Shown: positions 6,538 through 16,648, numbered from the stretch's first letter. The stretch: DNA of 64,000 nucleotides from DATGMS01 sp040905145 (GCA_040905145.1 JBBDSC010000197.1:20483-84482); one strand, 5' to 3'. Notes: generated by a model from the sequence alone, not told the origin. Numbers and translations: made by a program.

Positions 6538-9285
6538 ATGAAATATTTCCTTCTTTTTTTATCCTTATTTTTGAGCATTTCCCAAGCCTTCTCCCAAGGT
6601 ATTTCTATTTATGGCAGTGTTCATGATTCCAATGATGAAAGTACTTTTCCGGGTGCCACGGTAGTATTAGAGCACCCTGCGGATTCAACGATGGTAAAAG
6701 GGGCTGTTACGGATGTCGAAGGTAGATTCGTGTTGGATGGATTAAAAACGGGGAAATACATTTTAAAAGTGAAATATGTCGGCTATAAGCAGGTAGTCAA
6801 AAGCATTGCCTTACAGCAGCAGGATCTAAATCTGGGAAAACTGGCACTCAAGGAAGAGACAACTACTTTACAAGAGTTTACCATAAATGGAAGAAGGTCA
6901 CTTGGAATGCAAAAGGGAGACACCACCCAATTTAATGCCGATGCCTTTAAAACTCTACAGGACGCCAGTGCACAAAACCTCGTGGAAAAGATGCCGGGAA
7001 TCAGCCTACAGGATGGGAACATACAAGCACAGGGCGAAAATGTAGTACAGGTTCTGGTGGATGGAAAACCTTTTTTTGGAAATGATGCAAAAGTAGCTTT
7101 ACAGAACCTTCCCGCAGAAGTGATAGAAAGTGTCCAGATATTTGATAAGAAAAGCGACAAGGCAGAATTAAGTGGGTTTGATGATGGAGAGCAGGAGAAA
7201 ACCATCAATATTGTGACCAAGCCCTATAGTAGAAAAGGCCTGTTCGGAAAAGCTTCAGTGGGCTACGGAACAAATGGCAGGTATTTGGTAGGCACAAGTA
7301 TTAACGCATTTAATGAAGATCAAAGAATTACGGTTACTGGTCTAAGCAATAACATTAATGCATTGGACTACTCTGGCGATCCAAACAGCCAGGGAGAAAC
7401 CAGACCGCAGAATGGAATCATTAATACCAACACCTTGGGAATTAATTTTAGTGATGATTGGGGTGAGAAAATTGAGATCAGTGGGAGTTACCTGTTTAGC
7501 AATAGGGAAAATGTAGGCAATGAGTCTTTGGTCAGGGACTATGTACTTCCTTCCGATGAAGGCCAGTTATATACGGAAGAAAGTAATAATAACAGAAAAA
7601 ATATCGACCACCGCTTTAATATGCGTTTTGAATATAATATAGACAGCAATAACAGGGTCCTGATCCGCCCCAATGTATCGGCACAATTTGACAAGGAAAA
7701 TTCTTATTTTACCGGAAGCACCGTCACGGATAGCGGCCCCCTTAACCAGACCCAAAATACACTAACAGCCGAAAATTCAGATTTTGACTTCGACAACCGG
7801 ATTTATTATAGCCGCCGGTTCAGGAAAAGCGGGAGGAGTCTTACCCTGGGTCTATATACGGGAAATGATATCAATGAAGATGATGACAACCGGGAAGCAG
7901 ATAACATCTTCTATGGGGCAGAGGATAGGGAAGAAACATTAAACCAGCATACAACCCGTAGTAGAAGAGGTTTTTCATGGGAAGCCGATTTTTCTTATAC
8001 AGAACCGATAGGAAAGAACGGGATGGTGGAAATCGAATACGAAATAGGCAATAGACTCAATGATTCTGATAAATTGACCTACAATATTTATGGGGAAGAA
8101 GAAACCAGCCATACCATGAATGTGCTTGATACTGCCCTGAGCAATACTTTCAACAGTGAATATCTTTCCCAGGAAGTTGAGATAGGATACCAATATGCCC
8201 TTGATAAATTCCGGGTCCAGGTGGAAGCCGAGTATCAGCATGCCAAAATGAAAAATGACCAGGAATTTCCAAGAAGTTTCGATATGGAGCGTTCCTTTCA
8301 AAGCATTTTACCTACTTTACGGATTGATTATGAAATATCGGAATCCAAAAAAATTGAATTTGATTATGATACCGATACGGACGCCCCATCCATAGGTGAC
8401 TTGCAGGATGTAATTGACAACTCCAATCCTCTCCATCTCCATACCGGAAACCCTGACCTTAATCAATCCTACAGAAACCGGTTCAGGGCTAGATATAGAA
8501 GCAACAATCAGGAAACAGACCGCTCATTCTTTGCCTATGTCCAATCCTCATTTGAAGATGATAAAGTTTCCAATAGTACAACGATTGCAGAGGAACCAAC
8601 AGAACTAGGGGAGGGAATCATCCTGGAAAGAGGTTCACAACTTTCCAGACCAATAAATCTGGATGGATATTGGGATCTACGCTCCTATGTGAATTACGGG
8701 ATGCCGGTTGATTTTATCAAATCCAATTTCAGTTTGAATGGAGGAATAAATTATACCCATAGGCCCGGCATGATAAATAATGAGATCAACTTTGTCAATT
8801 CCAGCAGGTTCAGGGGGGGATTTTCGCTGAGCAGTAATATCAGTGATAAGGTGGATTTCAATATTTCCACAAGGTCCACCTATAATGTAGTGGAAAATTC
8901 GTTGCGTCCTACGTTGAACAATAATTATTTTAACCAAACCACACAGCTGAATTATAACTGGATTCTTTGGCAAGGTTTTGTATTTCGGATGGATCTGCGC
9001 CACCAAATAAATACCGGGCTGGCAGAAGGTTATGACAATAGCTTTCTGCTTATGAATATGAGTTTTGGCAAAAAACTGTTCAAAAATGAAAGGGCGGAAA
9101 TAAGTCTTAACGTGTATGATCTGTTTGGGCAGAATAACAATATCAGGCGTAATGTGACAGAGCTCTACATTGAGGATGTTCAATCCAACGTACTCCAACG
9201 ATATGTTTTGCTATCATTTTCCTATAACCTCCGGCACTTTAGTAAAGGTACTAACATGAATGATTATGAGGAGATACATAATTAG
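6538..9285 (+). CDS. TonB-dependent receptor-like outer membrane beta-barrel protein
   Basis: 915 residues: signal peptide (1-19), a carboxypeptidase-regulatory-like beta domain (about 21-110, GSVHDSNDESTFPGATVVLEH), a plug region (about 125-230, VLVDGKPFFGNDAKVALQNLP), and a long beta-barrel rich in aromatic/Asn/Asp strands ending in VLLSFSYNLRHFSKG. This is the outer-membrane-beta-barrel receptor class common in Bacteroidota. No SusD partner follows. The 5' region carries a TTAAC array shared with the downstream kinase operon, so the gene is probably controlled by the two-component system at 9454-11479. Ligand unknown. Confidence 0.85.
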   Translation: MKYFLLFLSLFLSISQAFSQGISIYGSVHDSNDESTFPGATVVLEHPADSTMVKGAVTDVEGRFVLDGLKTGKYILKVKYVGYKQVVKSIALQQQDLNLGKLALKEETTTLQEFTINGRRSLGMQKGDTTQFNADAFKTLQDASAQNLVEKMPGISLQDGNIQAQGENVVQVLVDGKPFFGNDAKVALQNLPAEVIESVQIFDKKSDKAELSGFDDGEQEKTINIVTKPYSRKGLFGKASVGYGTNGRYLVGTSINAFNEDQRITVTGLSNNINALDYSGDPNSQGETRPQNGIINTNTLGINFSDDWGEKIEISGSYLFSNRENVGNESLVRDYVLPSDEGQLYTEESNNNRKNIDHRFNMRFEYNIDSNNRVLIRPNVSAQFDKENSYFTGSTVTDSGPLNQTQNTLTAENSDFDFDNRIYYSRRFRKSGRSLTLGLYTGNDINEDDDNREADNIFYGAEDREETLNQHTTRSRRGFSWEADFSYTEPIGKNGMVEIEYEIGNRLNDSDKLTYNIYGEEETSHTMNVLDTALSNTFNSEYLSQEVEIGYQYALDKFRVQVEAEYQHAKMKNDQEFPRSFDMERSFQSILPTLRIDYEISESKKIEFDYDTDTDAPSIGDLQDVIDNSNPLHLHTGNPDLNQSYRNRFRARYRSNNQETDRSFFAYVQSSFEDDKVSNSTTIAEEPTELGEGIILERGSQLSRPINLDGYWDLRSYVNYGMPVDFIKSNFSLNGGINYTHRPGMINNEINFVNSSRFRGGFSLSSNISDKVDFNISTRSTYNVVENSLRPTLNNNYFNQTTQLNYNWILWQGFVFRMDLRHQINTGLAEGYDNSFLLMNMSFGKKLFKNERAEISLNVYDLFGQNNNIRRNVTELYIEDVQSNVLQRYVLLSFSYNLRHFSKGTNMNDYEEIHN

Positions 9286-9300
9286 AAATACTGGTGATTT

Positions 9301-9471
9301 ATGAAGAGTGGAAAACAGCAAGCCGGAACAAATGGTGTATTTAAAGAATCCGTTCAACTCGCCATTGATTTATTAACCGGCCTGATATCTGCGGCATTTG
9401 TCTTTACTTTAGAATTATATGGGCTAAAAAACACCGTTTTATTTGCGGGATCCCTAAGACAAGTCTTCTAA
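9301..9471 (+). CDS. Possible small membrane peptide (weak call)
   Basis: A 56-codon frame, ATG at 9301, 15 nt after the receptor stop, with one hydrophobic stretch (LAIDLLTGLISAAFVFTLELYGL). It overlaps the 3' end of the convergent response regulator gene by 18 nt. I recognise no family and nothing beyond position and a plausible start supports it. It may equally be a remnant or chance frame. Confidence 0.25.
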   Translation: MKSGKQQAGTNGVFKESVQLAIDLLTGLISAAFVFTLELYGLKNTVLFAGSLRQVF

Positions 9472-10140
9472 TATATAGCCCTTACCGTGGATATTGATAA
9501 GGGTAATTTCCGGATCCAAATTCAAGTATTTTCTCAGTTTGGCCATATGAACGTCCATACTGCGTCTGTTGAAGTAATCTACCTTTCCCCATAACTTTTG
9601 CAACACCTCTTTTCGATCCAACAGTTGATTTTTCTTTTCACAAAGCAGCCGCAATATGTCAGCTTCTTTTTCAGTAAGGATGACAGTATCGCTGTTTTCG
9701 GCTGCCAGTCTACGGCTTTGCCAGTCAAATTTTAATTTACCTATCTGAAAGGATGCCTGTTGATTTTGCTTCGGATGGGTCCGTCGTAAAACGGCCTGGA
9801 TACGGGCAATGAGTTCTTCTTCATCCACGGGTTTCACTATATAATCATCAGCACCCTTTTTAAACCCCTGCAACTTATCTATTTTCATGGACCTGGCGGT
9901 AAGAAAAATAAGTGGGGTCTCCGGGTTTGTTTTTTTGATTTCTTCTGCCAGGGTAAACCCATCCATTACCGGCATCATGACATCCAATATACAGAGGTCA
10001 AACGTCTGTTGAAGAAAAGCTTCTTTCCCCTTCAGCCCATCGGATTTCCAAGAGACAAAAAATTGATGCATTTCCAGATAGGTTTTCAATGCATACCCAA
10101 GTGTCTGATCATCTTCAACTAATAATATTCTTGGATGCAT
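9454..10140 (-). CDS. OmpR/PhoB-family response regulator
   Basis: 228 residues: receiver domain (1-120) with acidic pocket ED10-D11, phosphoacceptor Asp53 (CILDVMMPVMDG), Thr in FLTARS and Lys in DDYIVKPVD, then a winged-helix DNA-binding domain (about 130-226, LTEKEADILRLLCEKKNQLLDRKEVLQKLWG). It is the downstream gene of a two-gene operon; its start overlaps the kinase stop by 26 nt, indicating translational coupling. The TTAAC arrays upstream of the kinase and of the receptor at 6538 are its likely targets, giving autoregulation plus receptor control (inference). Confidence 0.93.
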   Translation of the reverse strand: MHPRILLVEDDQTLGYALKTYLEMHQFFVSWKSDGLKGKEAFLQQTFDLCILDVMMPVMDGFTLAEEIKKTNPETPLIFLTARSMKIDKLQGFKKGADDYIVKPVDEEELIARIQAVLRRTHPKQNQQASFQIGKLKFDWQSRRLAAENSDTVILTEKEADILRLLCEKKNQLLDRKEVLQKLWGKVDYFNRRSMDVHMAKLRKYLNLDPEITLINIHGKGYILEDLS

Positions 10141-11479
10141 AGTGCCCGGTTTTGTTGTTTTGGTATAAGGGAAAATTAAGGGTTATGGTGCTACCTTCTC
10201 CCACTCTACTTGCAAAGGTTATTTTACCTCCGTGCAATTCAGTCATCATTTTAACATAACTCAACCCCAGTCCAAAGCCCTTGGTTTGATGTAAATTGCC
10301 ATGGCTTACTCTATAAAACTTATCGAAGATGTAAGGTAAGTTCTTACTGTCTATTCCCATACCTTTATCACTGATTTCCAAAACCAGATCATCATCCTCA
10401 TTATAGGTGTAAATTCCTATTTCCGGTGCATTTTCCGAGTACTTTATGGCATTGTCCAGCAGATTGTCCAAAATGTTGCCGATGTGCATGGGGTCACCAA
10501 AAATGGAAGACTTTTCTGCTCCCAGCTTATAATTCAGATTACCGTTTTTTGCACTGATAAGTATCTGGTAAACTCCGGTTTTCTGGTGGATAATTTCATG
10601 AATATCAGTTTCCTGCCAGTTCAATCCGGGATTTTCCCTCTCCAGTACGGTTAATTCCAATACTTTTTCAACCTTGTTTTTAAGCTGATGGTTCTCCTTT
10701 TCCAGAAGGGATATATGGTAATCAAGTGTTGATGAGGAGAATTTATATTTCTTTTCTTTGATAATTTTCAAAATGAGGGAGGAGGCAAAAATGGGTGTTT
10801 TCAGCTCATGGGTCAGGTTATTGATAAAATCATTTTTTAGCTGGGACAGTTGCTTTTGCCGTTTTAGAACCAGAAAAGTACTGAAGAAACTGCCCAAAAG
10901 AATGGCTATAAAAATAGAAGTAATAACCAGGATTGAAAAAATCTGATAAGCAATAAACAGGGACTTATTGTAAAACAAAAACCCAAAACGGAAGATCTTT
11001 TTTCCATAGGCCTCTCTTATACTTCCCCCTGGATAGATAGCATATCTTTGAAAATCAGGCTGATGGGGCTCAATAGCTGTACTGAATGCAATGGTATCCT
11101 CTATCCGCTGGTAAAAAGCAAAATCGTAATCCAAATAGGCTAAACCATGTTCCATTAACACACTGTCCGTTAGCCCCCTTATTTCAACAGCCAAGCTTTT
11201 TTCCAAGGAATCTCTTGTGGAATCCGGATGTACTTTGTCGCCTATTAAAGCTATCAGTTGGTTGCTTAATTCTTCATCATCCTTGATGATATGCTTCATA
11301 TCTTCAAGAACTTTATCTATTTCTTTGCTAAACTGGTGGCGTTGCAGATCAATTTCCAGTTTAATCAGGTTAAACTGAATCAATAGCAATCCTATCAGTG
11401 AAGCAGAAATCAATATGGTAATTACGTAGATATGATCCCTTACAAAATCAATCCATTTGTTTAATAGCCTATTGATCAT
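10115..11479 (-). CDS. Membrane-bound sensor histidine kinase
   Basis: 454 residues: TM1 at about 17-36, a periplasmic sensor segment (about 40-172) with no recognised fold, TM2 at about 176-205, then HisKA with the phosphorylatable His224 (NNLTHELKTPI) and HATPase_c with N box (DNLLDNAIKY), G1 (ISDKGMGID) and G2 (GFGLGLSY). It phosphorylates the response regulator encoded by the overlapping next gene. The architecture is that of the two-TM Bacteroidota kinases such as RprX; the specific name is not claimed. The TTAAC-type element at 11521-11581 lies directly upstream. Confidence 0.9.
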   Translation of the reverse strand: MINRLLNKWIDFVRDHIYVITILISASLIGLLLIQFNLIKLEIDLQRHQFSKEIDKVLEDMKHIIKDDEELSNQLIALIGDKVHPDSTRDSLEKSLAVEIRGLTDSVLMEHGLAYLDYDFAFYQRIEDTIAFSTAIEPHQPDFQRYAIYPGGSIREAYGKKIFRFGFLFYNKSLFIAYQIFSILVITSIFIAILLGSFFSTFLVLKRQKQLSQLKNDFINNLTHELKTPIFASSLILKIIKEKKYKFSSSTLDYHISLLEKENHQLKNKVEKVLELTVLERENPGLNWQETDIHEIIHQKTGVYQILISAKNGNLNYKLGAEKSSIFGDPMHIGNILDNLLDNAIKYSENAPEIGIYTYNEDDDLVLEISDKGMGIDSKNLPYIFDKFYRVSHGNLHQTKGFGLGLSYVKMMTELHGGKITFASRVGEGSTITLNFPLYQNNKTGHYASKNIIS

Positions 11480-11520
11480 TTCGCGATATTAAGCAATAAT
11501 AAGCATATCAAGCAACTAAA

Positions 11521-11581
11521 TTAACATTTACCTAACCTTTTTAACATTCTCTTTAGGCTAATTAATTTTGGCTTCTCCCAA
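11521..11581. promoter_or_regulatory. Second copy of the TTAAC-array element, upstream of kinase operon
   Basis: Half sites TTAAC, CTAAC, TTAAC, TTTAG and TTAAT at 11521, 11532, 11541, 11552 and 11562, then CTTCTCCCAA at 11572. Every spacing equals that at 6335-6395. On the plus strand it reads in the same direction as the receptor's element, which is opposite to the kinase gene it precedes. Confidence 0.65.
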
Positions 11582-11671
11582 GCACACTAAACTTATTTTT
11601 TCACAGATTTTATATTATTGGTTACTAAAAAGATGATCCTTTGCTCGTGGAAAATCATCAGAAATTTACCT

Positions 11672-12931
11672 TTAATGCTCATTTGAAAAATAAGCTTTAG
11701 TTCTGAACCTGAATTTATTTAGGGTAAATAGGGACAATGCCCTAAAGGATTGAAGGATAACCAAACCCAGCATGAATGAAGAGAAAATATAAACCGAATC
11801 AAATGAATAGCCGGCATCTATCATAAAACCGAAAACAGCTGGCCCTACGGCAGAGCTCAAAACCGTTAAGGAGGTGAAAATGCTCCTCACTGATCCTATA
11901 TAGGAAGCACCAAAAAATTCAACCTGCAAAGCCGCCTTCAATGCATTCCCAAACCCGGAGGAGATACCCATCAATATCATATATGGGAAAATTATCCAGG
12001 TATTGGAAATAAATAAAACACACAGCATACTTATTAGGAAAGGGATCAGGTAAAAGGGGAAAAACAAAGTGGCGGAATATCTGTCAATCATGGTGCCTGC
12101 AAGTAAAATGGAAGCGGAGCCGGCAATGGCATATGCAGTAAGTCCGACAGCCATCCATTCCAGATCCCAACCTTTAAAATCAGCTATGGAAAATTGATAG
12201 AAAAACAGACCGGTAACAGTAAATGACATGATAAACAGGTTGGGGGCCAATAACCAAAAACTTTTTGACTTAATGATTTCCCATTGAGTTAGTTGTCTTT
12301 CAGGTAGATGGCTTAGGGTACTTTTGGATTTCTTTTCATCCCGTATGGTCAAGTGTCGATCTTTGAGAAAAACAAATAAGTAAACCGGGACGATCAATAA
12401 CACCAGACCAGCGCTGAAAAATAAGGACCCCCGCCAGCCATATAAGGCGATCAGTCCCAACACGATCAATGGCAGCAAAGCTTGGCCCAATGGATGCCCA
12501 AGGGAAGCCAGACTTATGGCCTTACCCCTGCCTTTATTGAAATATTTAGACATGGCGGTGATCGAAATATGGCTAAACAGCCCCTGTCCAGCCATCCGGA
12601 GCCCAAAAAATGCCAAAGGGATCAACCACCACTTTTCATTCATGCCCATGAAAACCAAGGACAAAATAAAAAGAGCAGTGGCTACAATGGTATAATACCT
12701 AATATTGACCTTATCAATAAATTTACCGACATAGGGCAGTAAGAAGGCACTCCCTATAGTGGCAATGGCATAAAAGGTACTGATATGGGAATTTTTTAAA
12801 GCAAAGTCCTCCATCAAAAAAGGCACGTAAAGTGCCAATAAAAATGTCTGGCCAAAACTGGATAGAAAAGTCATTAAAAGGCCAAATACCAGCATACTGG
12901 TATTCTTTTTTATAAACTTAATATATTTCAT
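11672..12931 (-). CDS. MFS transporter
   Basis: 419 residues with about 12 hydrophobic segments and the major facilitator pattern: a long first helix (SMLVFGLLMTFLSSFGQTFLLALYVPFL), the loop 2-3 motif PYVGKFIDKV, and a basic central loop (about 190-220, LKDRHLTIRDEKKSKS). The second half starts at about residue 222 (FWLLAPNLFIMSFTVTGLFFYQF). It should move a small solute across the inner membrane by proton coupling. Substrate is not evident; the sequence recalls monocarboxylate/OFA-type members only loosely. It is followed on the same strand by the kinase operon with about 190 nt between, so probably a separate unit. Confidence 0.85.
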   Translation of the reverse strand: MKYIKFIKKNTSMLVFGLLMTFLSSFGQTFLLALYVPFLMEDFALKNSHISTFYAIATIGSAFLLPYVGKFIDKVNIRYYTIVATALFILSLVFMGMNEKWWLIPLAFFGLRMAGQGLFSHISITAMSKYFNKGRGKAISLASLGHPLGQALLPLIVLGLIALYGWRGSLFFSAGLVLLIVPVYLFVFLKDRHLTIRDEKKSKSTLSHLPERQLTQWEIIKSKSFWLLAPNLFIMSFTVTGLFFYQFSIADFKGWDLEWMAVGLTAYAIAGSASILLAGTMIDRYSATLFFPFYLIPFLISMLCVLFISNTWIIFPYMILMGISSGFGNALKAALQVEFFGASYIGSVRSIFTSLTVLSSAVGPAVFGFMIDAGYSFDSVYIFSSFMLGLVILQSFRALSLFTLNKFRFRTKAYFSNEH

Positions 12932-13007
12932 GAATGGGAATCAAGGGAATGTGTACTCATCTTACAAGGAATGACAAATCAGGGAAAAAAAGTTTGACAT
13001 TTATTTA

Positions 13008-15428
13008 TCAAAAAGGATCATCCCCATAGCCATTGCCTCCTGAAGGTTGTTCCTCCTTGGCCCGGAATCCTCCAAACCGGTAATTTAGGGAGATGGTGCC
13101 TATTCGGGTTTCACGGTTGAAGTACCTTTCCTGATAAAATTCCCTGTCTGTGGTATTTATCCTGAAGATCCGGGTATTGAATATATCGGTGACATTTAGG
13201 CTTACCGTAGCCCTGTTGTTGAAAATATCACGTCTGAGACCCACATTCAGGCCGTATATGGGATCAATTTCTCCTTGGGGCAATATAATAGGCCCGCTGT
13301 ATTCGCCTTGGATCTGGACCGTTGCAATATTTGGCAGGACAATATTGCTCAACAAGCTGATGGTCCAACTGAAATTGGAATTATCAAAGCCTTCCTGGAT
13401 ATTGCTTCCTTTCAGTTCCGAATAAAAGAAATTACCGTTCAATGTGGCATCAAAATTAGAAGAAAATTGAAACTGATTGATCAATTCCAGGCCAGTTGAA
13501 TTTCTTTGATTTGCATTTGTCCATAATTGTACTGCCGAATTGTTTTCCAATAAACTAATAATCCGGGTCATTACATCAGTGGTTCTCCTGTGATACAATG
13601 TACCGGTAAACAGATAATTTTCCCATCCTTTATTATAGCCTGTTTCATAGCTGTCCGTATATTCAGGGTTCAATTCCGGATTGCCATAACGGGTATTCAG
13701 CAAATCCTGGGCATTGTAAAAAGGGGCCATCTGTCCAGCTCCGGGACGGTTGATCCTCCTGCTGTAATTGGCCAATAGCTCTTCTTCAGGACCAAGCTCG
13801 TAAGTCAGGTATAAACTTGGGAACAGGTTGAAATATGCGTTGTCGTACTGGGTTCCTGAATTAAAGTCATAACCTTTTGTGGTGGTCTGCTCTGCTCTCA
13901 ATCCAACCTGGAACCCAAGGGCATTCACTGTGTGCCGATAGATGCCGTAGGCTGCCGTTACGTATTCATCAAAAGTAAATTGATTGGCAATGCTGTCGTT
14001 TTGAATATACCGGCCGCTGTTCAAATCCAACTGGTCAAAGGTCTGTCCCCGGTCATTTAAATCAAAAGTACCTTTGGCACCACCTTCTAATTTACTGCCG
14101 GAAGGAAACGGCTTTTCATAATCTACCTGGAAAATGTAAAGGGAACCTTCCTGGGGTCTTCCGTAAATTTGATCCTGGCGCTTGGAAGGAACTTCCTGGG
14201 AGGATTGGTTATAATATAACTGATCGAAATATTCCACCCTGTCCTGTTGGTTCCGGGCATAGCTGAAAGAAGCATAAAGCCTTTGCCCCACCGTATCAAA
14301 ATCATAATCAAAGGTGATTCCGGATTCAAAGTTTATGGCTGCTTGATCTTCCTCCAGGGTTCTGACAAAAAGGCTGTCCAACTGGCGTTCCGGACCTTGA
14401 TGTCGCTGGTGGTATATCCTTAACCGGTCCCGACTGGATCTGTTATATTGTCCATAAATGCCCATTGTTGCTCTATCATTGATATAAACATCCACCCCGC
14501 CACGTAATAAATGGGATTGATTGGTATTGTCCGTGTTAAAATCCTGGTCCAGGAAAGGGGAGACACCTTCTTCATCAGTCCTTCTCAAGCTTTCACTTAT
14601 TTCGTATAATTGCCGGCTTTGAAAATTATAGGAGGTATAGAAATTGAATTTTCCAGTTCGGTAGTTGAGGTTAAGACCGCCGGTATATTTGTTCCTGGTA
14701 CCGAGGGAAACATTCACTTGGCCATTTAAGCCTAGCCTTTCTTCCTTCTTAAGGATTATATTGATAATCCCGCCTACCCCCGAAGCATCATATCGGGAAG
14801 AGGGGTTGGTGATCAGTTCCACGCTTTGGATACTGTTGGCCGGGAATTGGCTTAGTATGGATTCCGTTTCTTCACTGCTCAGATTTGTGGGCCTCCCGTT
14901 GATATAGATCAAGACACTACCTGACCCACGCATGGCAATTCCCCCTTCCTCATCTATTTGAATGGAGGGCAAGGTGGCCAGGAGGTCAGAAGCAGTTGCC
15001 CCATCTGCAACGATGCTGTTTCCCACGTTATAGGTTCTCTTGTCAATGTCAGACTCAAACATGGAAATGACTCCCGAGACCGTCACCTCTTCCAGGCTGG
15101 AGGCGGTACTGGACAGTCTGAGGTTTCCTAGGTTTATGGAAGCTTTATCTACTTCCAACTGCTTGAACAACTGATCATATCCAATAAAACCTGCTCTCAA
15201 TAAATATCGCCCATAGGAAGCGGAAATTTCAAAATCACCTTCTTGGTCGGTAACACTTCCATCAACCACGGTACTGTCCTCTGGATTTAACAAAACAACA
15301 TTGGCAAATTCGAGCGTCCTTCCTGTTTCGGAATCTCTTACTTTACCTGTGATGTGGGAATTCTGGGCATGAAGATCTAAGTTGAGCAATATAATGGTGG
15401 AAAATAATGGCAATATAATAGGTTTCAT
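13008..15428 (-). CDS. TonB-dependent receptor-like outer membrane protein
   Basis: 806 residues: signal peptide (1-21), carboxypeptidase-regulatory-like domain (about 24-105, ITGKVRDSETGRTLEFANVVL), plug (about 125-230, with VLIYINGRPTNLSSEET and YDASGVGGIINIILKK), then an outer membrane beta-barrel (about 235-790) ending in TISLNYRFGGF and a short Gly/Asp-rich tail. Same class as the receptor at 6538 but not closely similar. No SusD or regulatory gene is adjacent and the TTAAC array is not present upstream. Ligand unknown. Confidence 0.87.
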   Translation of the reverse strand: MKPIILPLFSTIILLNLDLHAQNSHITGKVRDSETGRTLEFANVVLLNPEDSTVVDGSVTDQEGDFEISASYGRYLLRAGFIGYDQLFKQLEVDKASINLGNLRLSSTASSLEEVTVSGVISMFESDIDKRTYNVGNSIVADGATASDLLATLPSIQIDEEGGIAMRGSGSVLIYINGRPTNLSSEETESILSQFPANSIQSVELITNPSSRYDASGVGGIINIILKKEERLGLNGQVNVSLGTRNKYTGGLNLNYRTGKFNFYTSYNFQSRQLYEISESLRRTDEEGVSPFLDQDFNTDNTNQSHLLRGGVDVYINDRATMGIYGQYNRSSRDRLRIYHQRHQGPERQLDSLFVRTLEEDQAAINFESGITFDYDFDTVGQRLYASFSYARNQQDRVEYFDQLYYNQSSQEVPSKRQDQIYGRPQEGSLYIFQVDYEKPFPSGSKLEGGAKGTFDLNDRGQTFDQLDLNSGRYIQNDSIANQFTFDEYVTAAYGIYRHTVNALGFQVGLRAEQTTTKGYDFNSGTQYDNAYFNLFPSLYLTYELGPEEELLANYSRRINRPGAGQMAPFYNAQDLLNTRYGNPELNPEYTDSYETGYNKGWENYLFTGTLYHRRTTDVMTRIISLLENNSAVQLWTNANQRNSTGLELINQFQFSSNFDATLNGNFFYSELKGSNIQEGFDNSNFSWTISLLSNIVLPNIATVQIQGEYSGPIILPQGEIDPIYGLNVGLRRDIFNNRATVSLNVTDIFNTRIFRINTTDREFYQERYFNRETRIGTISLNYRFGGFRAKEEQPSGGNGYGDDPF

Positions 15429-15632
15429 GGGAATATAAATTTAATATCAGCCACTAAGTTAACTGGATGGATGTATTGCCATTCGCCATATCTTTATGGG
15501 AAATCTCAAGTAGTATTCATCCCTGTAGGTTGCTTCGCTGGCCTTTGGGTAATTGTTGGTTATAATATTATTGGCAAGCCTTTTATGAAGATGTTTTGCA
15601 GGTCAATACATTTAACGTAATTTGACAGGCAA

Positions 15633-15968
15633 TTATCTTGCCGCACAATGAACACATTGCGTACTTTCAGGCATATAGAGTAATCTGTTGATATTAATAT
15701 GATTACCACAACGGCTGCATTTACCAAATTGGGAAGTATAAATTTTTGCCAGCCAATTATGTAGGGCTCTTAGTTTGGATTCATTTTGTACCAGTTGGGC
15801 CTCATTTACGGATTTATTGTTGATGTAGTCCATTCGGCTGATCCGTCCTATGGCATTGTCAAGGCCAAGTGGCTTGGTCATGTCTTTCAGGTTTTTGATT
15901 TCCTCATGCAGTTCCTCTATTTTTTTTTCAATAGCTGCTTTTACCTGGATTTTTTCTTCTTCGGTCAT
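15633..15968 (-). CDS. TraR/DksA-type C4 zinc-finger protein
   Basis: 111 residues: an N-terminal coiled coil (about 3-75, EEKIQVKAAIEKKIEELHEEIKNLKD) and a C-terminal four-cysteine zinc finger with Cys84, Cys87, Cys105 and Cys108 (CSRCGNHININRLL...CVHC). Proteins of this family bind RNA polymerase through the secondary channel and modulate initiation with ppGpp; whether this short member does so is unknown. Its ATG overlaps the stop of the upstream methyltransferase gene by 4 nt, so the two are translationally coupled. Confidence 0.82.
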   Translation of the reverse strand: MTEEEKIQVKAAIEKKIEELHEEIKNLKDMTKPLGLDNAIGRISRMDYINNKSVNEAQLVQNESKLRALHNWLAKIYTSQFGKCSRCGNHININRLLYMPESTQCVHCAAR

Positions 15969-16648
15969 ATGGTCTGGATAGCGTTTTTTTTAAATATAAA
16001 TACCCTATGATGATCTGTATGTATCATTTCCCAAGAAAATTCCCGGGCAATCCATTCAAAGGTTTTTTGGTGGAAGAAAATCACATGGGTATAATCTTTT
16101 ATATAATACCAGTTTTTGAACCTTTCAGCTGAACCAAAGGTTTCGGTCATAATGCCTATCATTCCCTTAGGCTTGAGGAGCCTGTCCATTTTTTCTATTT
16201 CTTTGAATGGGTAGTGAAAATGTTCAAAACATTCTGTAGCAAACAGAAAATCATATTTTTTTTTAAAAGGAATTGGAAAATAAATGGGGTCATAATCCTC
16301 ACATCCAATCCCTTTTCTGTCCAATAAATAGGAAATGGCCGGACCCGGTCCACAGCCATAATCCAAGCCCTTCATGTTTTTATTAAGGTAAGGCAACATA
16401 GGTCTTACTGCCCTGTTTAAGAAATCAAGATATCCCAAATACCCGGGTCCGTTTTGATGGGTGTCATATAGAGCCTTTTCGTCCTGGAGATCTGGCAAAT
16501 GTTCTGGGGCAACCTGTATCAGATAGCAGTTGCTACATTGGTAAAAAGACCTTTGATCAGCCTTTACCCCCTGAATATACCAGGATCCTGATTGACATAA
16601 TTTGCAGGTCACCTTTTCCAGATCCATTTGGCCTTTTCCTATAATCAA
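15965..16648 (-). CDS. Class I SAM-dependent methyltransferase with N-terminal zinc ribbon
   Basis: 227 residues. An N-terminal Cys4 motif (Cys15, Cys18, Cys38, Cys41: CKLC...CSNC) precedes a methyltransferase fold with SAM motif I GLDYGCGPGPA (94-104), an acidic motif ATECFEHF and the typical LKPKGMIGIMTET strand. Substrate unknown. The true start may be the second ATG (16627) just before the zinc ribbon. It forms an overlapping pair with the DksA-like gene; downstream of a decayed fatty-acid cyclopropane synthase tail on the same strand. Confidence 0.83.
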   Translation of the reverse strand: MIIGKGQMDLEKVTCKLCQSGSWYIQGVKADQRSFYQCSNCYLIQVAPEHLPDLQDEKALYDTHQNGPGYLGYLDFLNRAVRPMLPYLNKNMKGLDYGCGPGPAISYLLDRKGIGCEDYDPIYFPIPFKKKYDFLFATECFEHFHYPFKEIEKMDRLLKPKGMIGIMTETFGSAERFKNWYYIKDYTHVIFFHQKTFEWIAREFSWEMIHTDHHRVFIFKKNAIQTI

